Of a stretch of DNA of 11,739 bases, positions 7,235 through 11,739 are shown in pieces. The stretch spans positions 1-11,739 of the forward strand of contig JALLBK010003357.1 in the NCBI GenBank assembly GCA_036940085.1, read 5' to 3'. A model generated the notes under the pieces. It was not told the origin of the DNA. It searched no databases and worked only from the letters and a program-made list of their open reading frames with translations. Each line of letters begins with the position of its first letter. Position 1 is the first letter of the stretch. Position numbers and translations under genes: made by a program. The DNA comes from Discostella pseudostelligera (taxonomy: Eukaryota > Bacillariophyta > Thalassiosirophyceae > Thalassiosirales > Thalassiosiraceae).

Positions 7235-8782
7235 ATGTCACACATCTACCCTACGAATGTTATCGAGGGGGGCATTTCGAATCATTCTTGGCCAGGATCT
7301 GCAGAAACTCCAGCCGCCTACGATGCACCGCCGGCGGGTGGACATGCGATGGTACATGTACATGCAACATCTTCAGCTGCCAATGCCAACGGACGACAAG
7401 CAGCTGAGATCTACCACATTGCACCTTCTACTTTAGTGACTGGCTACCCAACTACTGCCGCCGCTGCTAGTGGCACAGCTCCTCGTTCCACCGCCGTCGC
7501 TGCCGCCGCTTCAACTGCCATCGCCAGCACAGTAGCAGCAGCCGCCGCTTCACCATCTCGCCCATCACTCCAACTTGGCATACCCACCTCCATCGTCCTA
7601 GCACCCATAATTCCACCTCCTAAAAAACAACGCAAATCCAACGATGAATTCACCATATTAGAACGTCTCAACATTCTCTCCGAACTCAAAGGTCCCAACG
7701 CTATATCCGTACCGGACCTGGCAGCCAAACATCGTACCTCTCGCACATCCATCTATCGATGGAAAAAAGACCTACCTCGATTGCTCAAACTATCCAAAAA
7801 ATCCGATGGCACACAGCATAAAAAACGGGTCCCAATCAAAAAGAAGGGAAATCGTAAATCAACCTACAATGAAGAATTCTCGGCAATACAAAAATTACGT
7901 GCCATACGAGAATTATCATCTACATCCGAAGGAGGTAGCAACCCTCCTCCCAGTGTCCGTACTGTCGCGGCCAAAATTGGTGCCAATTATCGCAGTGTGT
8001 ATCGCTGGAGAAAAGATGAAGCACGGTTGATCCAATTAGTGGAGCAGGATGGCAAGGGCAATAGTAAGCGGCTGATACGTGATCCAATGGGTCGGATTAA
8101 GGAGGCATTGAAGTTATTTTATGAAAGTCATACCGAACAACAGCAGAATGCGGATGGTGTGTATGCAGAAACTGGAGCTCAGTCGCCACCGCCGATAACA
8201 GGACCAATGCTGGCATTAAAGGCAATACAAATTCGTGATGAGATGTTGGCCCAACACGAGATATCACCATTTTTATCGGAGATGGAATTGAAGGGCATGA
8301 GAGAATTTACCGGCAGTGCAAGTTGGGGACGGAAGGTATTGCATAAATTGCTTAGTAGGAATGAGGAGAAGGAGGAGCAGTATGGGAATGCATCTTCACC
8401 ACCGCAGCAGCAGCAACATCATCATGTCTCGACTTCTACAACTACCACAAATCAATCAACAACATCTAGAAAGACCAGCAACACATCATCAACACAAAAA
8501 CAACAACATCAGAAGATACGAGATATGAAACGTGAAATAACAATGCTGAAGAAGAAGTTGCATGGGTCAGAAGCACATGTTCTTCAACTGGAGGAAGAAA
8601 ATGCCGCATTGAGAGTGCAGATTACGACGTTGACGATGGGTGGTGGTAGTGGCGACGCTGGTGCTTTTCATCATCACGAGGAGATGGAAGAAGAGGATGA
8701 TGTTGGTGAGGAGGAAGCAGAAGAAGGAGATGAGGAAGACACGGGGGGCGAGGAGGACGGATACAAGGAAGAGTACTATTAG
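7235..8782 (+). CDS. CENP-B/Tc5-transposase-like DNA-binding protein with leucine zipper and acidic tail
   Basis: Probable nuclear DNA-binding protein of 515 residues. The start is the first ATG after an in-frame TAA at 7229-7231. Residues 1-130 are Ala/Ser/Pro-rich. Two related helix-turn-helix units follow: about 136-187, with DLAAKHRTSRTSIYRWKKD, and about 211-268, with TVAAKIGANYRSVYRWRKD. Both end in the SxYRWxKD recognition helix typical of Psq/transposase-type HTHs. Residues 286-378 resemble the CENP-B / Tc5-transposase DNA-binding domain: EALKLFYESH, then ITGPMLALKAIQI (compare family SGPMLQEKA), then FTGSASWGRKVLHKLLSRN where the family has a W-containing last helix. A Gln/His/Thr-rich linker (380-425), a basic leucine-rich coiled coil (about 431-467) and a very acidic C-terminus (469-515) complete it. 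There is no DDE nuclease domain, so this is not an active transposase. A domesticated transposase-derived factor is the likeliest reading. The HTH calls are from motif reading, not profiles. Confidence 0.8.
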   Translation: MSHIYPTNVIEGGISNHSWPGSAETPAAYDAPPAGGHAMVHVHATSSAANANGRQAAEIYHIAPSTLVTGYPTTAAAASGTAPRSTAVAAAASTAIASTVAAAAASPSRPSLQLGIPTSIVLAPIIPPPKKQRKSNDEFTILERLNILSELKGPNAISVPDLAAKHRTSRTSIYRWKKDLPRLLKLSKKSDGTQHKKRVPIKKKGNRKSTYNEEFSAIQKLRAIRELSSTSEGGSNPPPSVRTVAAKIGANYRSVYRWRKDEARLIQLVEQDGKGNSKRLIRDPMGRIKEALKLFYESHTEQQQNADGVYAETGAQSPPPITGPMLALKAIQIRDEMLAQHEISPFLSEMELKGMREFTGSASWGRKVLHKLLSRNEEKEEQYGNASSPPQQQQHHHVSTSTTTTNQSTTSRKTSNTSSTQKQQHQKIRDMKREITMLKKKLHGSEAHVLQLEEENAALRVQITTLTMGGGSGDAGAFHHHEEMEEEDDVGEEEAEEGDEEDTGGEEDGYKEEYY

Positions 8783-9307
8783 ATTGTATGAAGCATTTTG
8801 CACCTGACGACGAGCAGTAGTATTTGCTGGTCGAACAGCCACCTTCGTAGAAATAATTGATTGCAACAGCATACAATAATAATATATTCATGCATCATCG
8901 TCGTACGAGACTACAATATTCCTGCCTTCGTCATTGCAATGCAGCGAGCTCGCAATCTCTCCGTTCTCGTTCTCCTCTCTTATTCTCGACCTTTCTCGAC
9001 CCCTACACGTGGCGTAGATTTGGCGGGAGAGACTCTTGACTCAGTCTGTCCATCGACAGACTGGTGATTTGGTAGTGACGTGGCAAAGATTTGGCGGGAG
9101 ACCTCTCCTTCGTCCTTTCCTTCGAAGCTTCGTCTTCGACCACACAAATCTCAAATCTCATAATCATAAGAAGTAGTACCCATGTCTCATGTCATTGCAT
9201 TGAATTGCAACCCATTGTCATTATTTGTCATTGCACCTCGGCATCCCTCATTGCATTGCCCCCATTCATTATCATCGTTTCATTTCATAATTATACCATC
9301 GACCGTC
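8783..9307. promoter_or_regulatory. Intergenic region: 3' UTR of the CENP-B-like gene and promoter/5' UTR of the next gene
   Basis: The first ~110 bases are AT-rich near 8865-8890 (AATAATAATATATTCATGCA) and should contain the 3' end of the upstream gene. The middle holds the duplicated composite element at 9007-9101. The last part is pyrimidine-rich and has repeated TCATTGCA words (9192, 9228, 9248; another at 8931), ending at the ATG at 9308. An open frame from an earlier ATG at 9182 runs through this last part and could add 42 residues to the next gene. Confidence 0.55.
9007..9101 (+). promoter_or_regulatory. Duplicated 24-bp composite element: ACGTGGC plus TTTGGCGGGAGA
   Basis: Two direct copies, at 9007-9030 and 9078-9101, start 71 bp apart and differ at only two of 24 positions. 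Each begins with ACGTGGC, an ACGT core of the kind bound by bZIP/bHLH factors, followed three bases later by GATTTGGCGGGAGA, an E2F-like core. The copies lie 207-300 bp upstream of the ATG at 9308. The sequence between and around them is not duplicated, which suggests that the element itself is conserved. Confidence 0.65.
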
Positions 9308-10294
9308 ATGGCGACATCGTCACCTCCGTCTCAACAACAATGTCATAGTAGCCAGGTGGTACTCTCCCTTGCCCATCTGCTCCATCAACAGACACCAAAC
9401 TACGACACTACGAAGAATGCATTGCTTTCTGAATCGGCAACATGTGCGCTACAGTTGGCGACGACGGCAAATAATGATGGCGGCGATGGTATTGGTGGGG
9501 AGGTACACCTCTTTCTAACTGGATCACCCCGTCCAACCTTTGCCGAGACCAATGCCTGGTTACTGGAAAGTCATCGCAATCGATCTTCGCCACGAAGAAA
9601 CCAACATATATCCAAAAATGATGATGATCAGAGAGATGACAATGCCGCTGATACCGATGAAAATGACAACAATAGCAGCAACAACAATACTATCATTGGA
9701 CTGAAGAGAAAAGAGAGTAGTGATGAACCACTCGTAGGCCATGCCGTAGTCAATGCCATCTCCCAAACTTCCGGTGTTGGATTAAAATGCATCCGTTCCA
9801 AAATGTTCCAGGGTACTATTGATCGACCCGAATGGGATCAAACGCGATGGACCGATGGGGAATGTTTGTTTAGTGAATTGGTAGGATTGGTGGGGTTGGA
9901 GAGTTTTGAGGGTGGATCTGGTGTGGCGGGGAGTGGTACTGCCACGACGAAACGTGGGGGGAAGGGAACGAATCTGTCGGCTAATTTAATCACTGTCCCT
10001 GCCTCTTCTACCTCCATGAGTGGTGGTGCTGGAATGGGAGAAGATACATTTGAAGAAATTGCTCGATATATATTACGCTGTTTGCGTCGACGAAGGGATA
10101 GTCCCCCGGCATCGGTGATTCATGTATTACTCCCTCCCTACGATGATGATGGTGATCACAATGACGATACCAGTAGCATGGCATCGTCTCGACTGATGGA
10201 GGCATTTCATAAATTGGAAAAGTATAATGATATGATTGGCGTACCAAGATTGATGGCGGATGCGATGGTGGAGGTGGTGCATGTTTCGGTATAG
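9308..10294 (+). CDS. Unrecognised protein, 328 residues
   Basis: I do not recognise this family. The ATG at 9308 (CCGTCATGGCG, with G at +4) is preferred. An in-frame ATG at 9182 would add 42 residues lacking any domain-like pattern and lying in repeat-bearing, UTR-like sequence. Compact, probably folded segments alternate with disordered inserts: VVLSLAHLLHQQ and EVHLFLTGSPRPTFAETNAW near the start; an Asp/Asn-rich insert (about 100-140); GHAVVNAISQTSGVGLKCIR and MFQGTIDRPEWDQTRWTDG in the middle; a Gly/Ser/Thr insert; then ARYILRCLRRRRDSPP and IHVLLPPYDDDG. The end, MIGVPRLMADAMVEVVHVSV, again looks structured. There is no signal peptide or membrane segment, so it is probably soluble and intracellular. 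Two E2F-like elements upstream hint at cell-cycle expression, an inference only. Confidence 0.75.
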   Translation: MATSSPPSQQQCHSSQVVLSLAHLLHQQTPNYDTTKNALLSESATCALQLATTANNDGGDGIGGEVHLFLTGSPRPTFAETNAWLLESHRNRSSPRRNQHISKNDDDQRDDNAADTDENDNNSSNNNTIIGLKRKESSDEPLVGHAVVNAISQTSGVGLKCIRSKMFQGTIDRPEWDQTRWTDGECLFSELVGLVGLESFEGGSGVAGSGTATTKRGGKGTNLSANLITVPASSTSMSGGAGMGEDTFEEIARYILRCLRRRRDSPPASVIHVLLPPYDDDGDHNDDTSSMASSRLMEAFHKLEKYNDMIGVPRLMADAMVEVVHVSV

Positions 10295-10415
10295 AGTCGT
10301 TGCTGTTGATAGTTTTGGTTGGCTGAGCAATAATTTTGCATAATATAATTCACTCCTACATGTTACTCCTACATGTTATACTCAAATCTATTACGAGAAT
10401 CGTCCTCCTCTTCCA
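10295..10415. other. Convergent 3'-3' gap with a 13-bp tandem duplication
   Basis: This gap lies between the stop codons of two convergent genes. It is AT-rich at 10329-10350 (AATAATTTTGCATAATATAA), a plausible 3'-end signal region. ACTCCTACATGTT is present twice in exact tandem at 10352-10364 and 10365-10377. No GGCGGGA element is present. Confidence 0.65.
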
Positions 10416-11591
10416 TCATGGTCTCCCTTTGATTTTGTTTTTTTCGATTCGTCGCTCGCGCAAATGGCAGTGAATGACAAAATCTCGAATAGCTCGTAAA
10501 CTATCAAACTCACCCAAATTCTCATCGTGCCATAAATCGTCCGAGGCTTTGGCAGCATCATCATCACCAACAGTAGTAATATTTGCCATCATCTCCTTCT
10601 GAAATGGCAAACATAATTCCTCTGCCAAGACACTCCGTCCCTCCAATAACGGTGCATGTGCAAAATCATGCAAGAGACGATGTTTGTCCGTTAAAAAGAT
10701 GGTTGTGGATATCCCAAATAGAAGGGAGAGGGATATGTCCACTGGAACTGTCATGTCAATTCCACCACTTCTGCTATTGATACCGCTATTGTTGAAGTTG
10801 GGATGCCGACTGTTTATGCCACTCTGTCTAACATCTTCTAATGGGGAGGGATGACGTTGTCTTATCCTCGTCGACATTGATGCAGTAGCTGCAGCATCGG
10901 CATTCTTCATTGTGCCACTCCTTTTCCACAACGATCGTAACTGTTGCTGTTGATACCACCGACCACATCGCATGGAAAATAACGTCAATAATACACAGCT
11001 ACTTCCCCATACTATTGGCGTGATGTGTGGTTTGACCATATCCCTCTCGAGTGAGTAGGCACCATCACCATCATCACCTTCGCCCCTCCCCCACGCCTGA
11101 GTTAATTTTCCAGAAGACATGGCCTCACCCATCCGTTCCATAAATATTTTGGCAAATCTATCCAATGTCTGCGATCGTTCGTAATCCGTGAATGGAGATG
11201 ATGGCGATGACAATAATGGTGCATCGCGACTTGTGGTAATTAAAACATTGTTGCTTTTGAATGGTGCTGTAAAATGATTGTATTGATTTGATACTTCATC
11301 TGCTTCTAATTCTTTTCTACTAGTATGTGTGGTAAAGGAAGTCGTTTCATCTTGCGACAAAGTGTCGGCATCATTGGAGTTATTGACATTAGTTCTTGAC
11401 TTGATCTGAAAATAATTCTCGAAATGGTTGAATGGAGTTGTGAGCCTTTTGCTGCTCCTCTTAGTTTGATTATTCGCTGCATCGTCACTTTCATGCTGCA
11501 ATGGGAAAGATGATGATGATGATGATGGCGGTGCGGTTCTCTTGCTGGTGCCGCCGACGGGGCCGCTGGTATCGGTGCCGTTCTCCGTCAT
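10416..11591 (-). CDS. Unrecognised protein with two possible membrane segments, 391 residues
   Basis: I do not recognise this family. The start is the ATG at 11589-11591 (context GACCATGACG). The frame is open a little further upstream, but only a TTG at 11654 could begin it, which a eukaryote would not normally use, and that stretch carries promoter-like motifs. Residues 1-135 are Ser/Thr/Asn-rich and probably disordered, with a Ser run coded by an (ATC)n microsatellite. Residues ~139-160 (RSQTLDRFAKIFMERMGEAM) look helical. There are two hydrophobic segments, about 190-207 (ITPIVWGSSCVLLTLFSM) and 282-301 (VPVDISLSLLFGISTTIFLT). Between them lies a basic loop with a repeated SGINSR. The segment after the second (DKHRLLHDFAHAPLLEGRSV, then LAEELCLPF) has the look of a conserved motif. 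The C-terminus is strongly basic (RERRIEKNKIKGRP). It is likely a small membrane protein, organelle unknown. Confidence 0.75.
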   Translation of the reverse strand: MTENGTDTSGPVGGTSKRTAPPSSSSSSFPLQHESDDAANNQTKRSSKRLTTPFNHFENYFQIKSRTNVNNSNDADTLSQDETTSFTTHTSRKELEADEVSNQYNHFTAPFKSNNVLITTSRDAPLLSSPSSPFTDYERSQTLDRFAKIFMERMGEAMSSGKLTQAWGRGEGDDGDGAYSLERDMVKPHITPIVWGSSCVLLTLFSMRCGRWYQQQQLRSLWKRSGTMKNADAAATASMSTRIRQRHPSPLEDVRQSGINSRHPNFNNSGINSRSGGIDMTVPVDISLSLLFGISTTIFLTDKHRLLHDFAHAPLLEGRSVLAEELCLPFQKEMMANITTVGDDDAAKASDDLWHDENLGEFDSLRAIRDFVIHCHLRERRIEKNKIKGRP

Positions 11592-11739
11592 GGTCTGCCT
11601 CACCTCTTTTCTCTCTATGATGGCAAAGTTCCCGCCCGTCAAGTCTTTCGCCAAAGGCGGGGATTATATTCGGACCCACCAATCGAGCAATAGCCAAACT
11701 TCCCTCCGCTTTCTCGTAATTTTTTCTATTCCTCCATCC
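11592..11739 (-). promoter_or_regulatory. Upstream region of the two-segment membrane protein gene, with GGCGGG elements
   Basis: Only 148 bp are visible before the window ends. TTCCCGCCC at 11629-11637 reads GGGCGGGAA on the gene's own strand. GCCAAAGGCGGGGA at 11650-11663 is a second, looser GGCGGG site with an adjacent CGCCAAA in the opposite sense. Both lie 40-75 bp upstream of the chosen ATG, consistent with the pattern at the other genes. Confidence 0.45.

Noticed and set aside
7114..7407. Alternative plus-strand frame overlapping the start of the CENP-B-like gene
   Set aside because: It is Cys-rich without pattern, stops early and has no link to the downstream HTH frame. The frame from 7235 carries all recognisable domains.
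7235..8782. Intact Tc5/pogo-type DNA transposon
   Set aside because: There is no DDE catalytic domain and I see no terminal inverted repeats flanking the gene. The C-terminus is instead a coiled coil and acidic tail.
11592..11654. N-terminal extension of the membrane protein from a TTG at 11654
   Set aside because: A TTG start is implausible in a nuclear eukaryotic gene, and the stretch carries GGCGGG promoter-like motifs. The ATG at 11591 has a good context.

Overview
This window looks like nuclear DNA of a unicellular eukaryote, most probably a diatom or another stramenopile. The genes are large, single, mostly uninterrupted and closely packed on both strands. The one intron I can place is short (93 nt) with canonical GT-AG ends. 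There is no operon structure or Shine-Dalgarno logic. The proteins carry long Ser/Asn/Asp/Gln-rich disordered stretches, and one contains twin DDSTVSS/DESTVSS-type motifs of a kind I associate with diatom proteins. The taxon is an inference from style, not from a marker gene.

Layout from left to right. (1) 3-1811 (+): the 3' part of a proton-coupled oligopeptide transporter (POT/PTR2 family), open at the left edge. (2) 1922-3463 (-): a GT32-type glycosyltransferase with a DXD motif, convergent with gene 1. (3) 3464-4168: a roughly 700-bp gene-free region with several GGCGGGA elements and short direct repeats. (4) 4169-6784 (-): a two-exon, 840-residue coiled-coil protein. (5) 6785-7234: the divergent promoter shared with the next gene. 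(6) 7235-8782 (+): a probable DNA-binding protein with two helix-turn-helix units, a CENP-B/Tc5-transposase-like DNA-binding region, a leucine-zipper-like coiled coil and an acidic tail. (7) 8783-9307: an intergenic region with a 24-bp composite promoter repeat. (8) 9308-10294 (+): an unrecognised protein. (9) 10416-11591 (-): an unrecognised protein with two possible membrane segments, convergent with gene 8. (10) 11592-11739: its upstream region.

The genes do not form an obvious pathway. What links them is regulatory: a GGCGGGA-core element resembling E2F/DP sites (TTTGGCGGGA, TTTGGCGCC) occurs in the 5' flank of all five genes whose upstream region is visible, and in neither of the two convergent 3'-3' gaps. 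Upstream of gene 8 it is fused to an ACGTGGC core and duplicated. The two observations I rate highest are this shared element and the CENP-B-like protein, which has transposase-derived DNA-binding architecture but no DDE catalytic domain.
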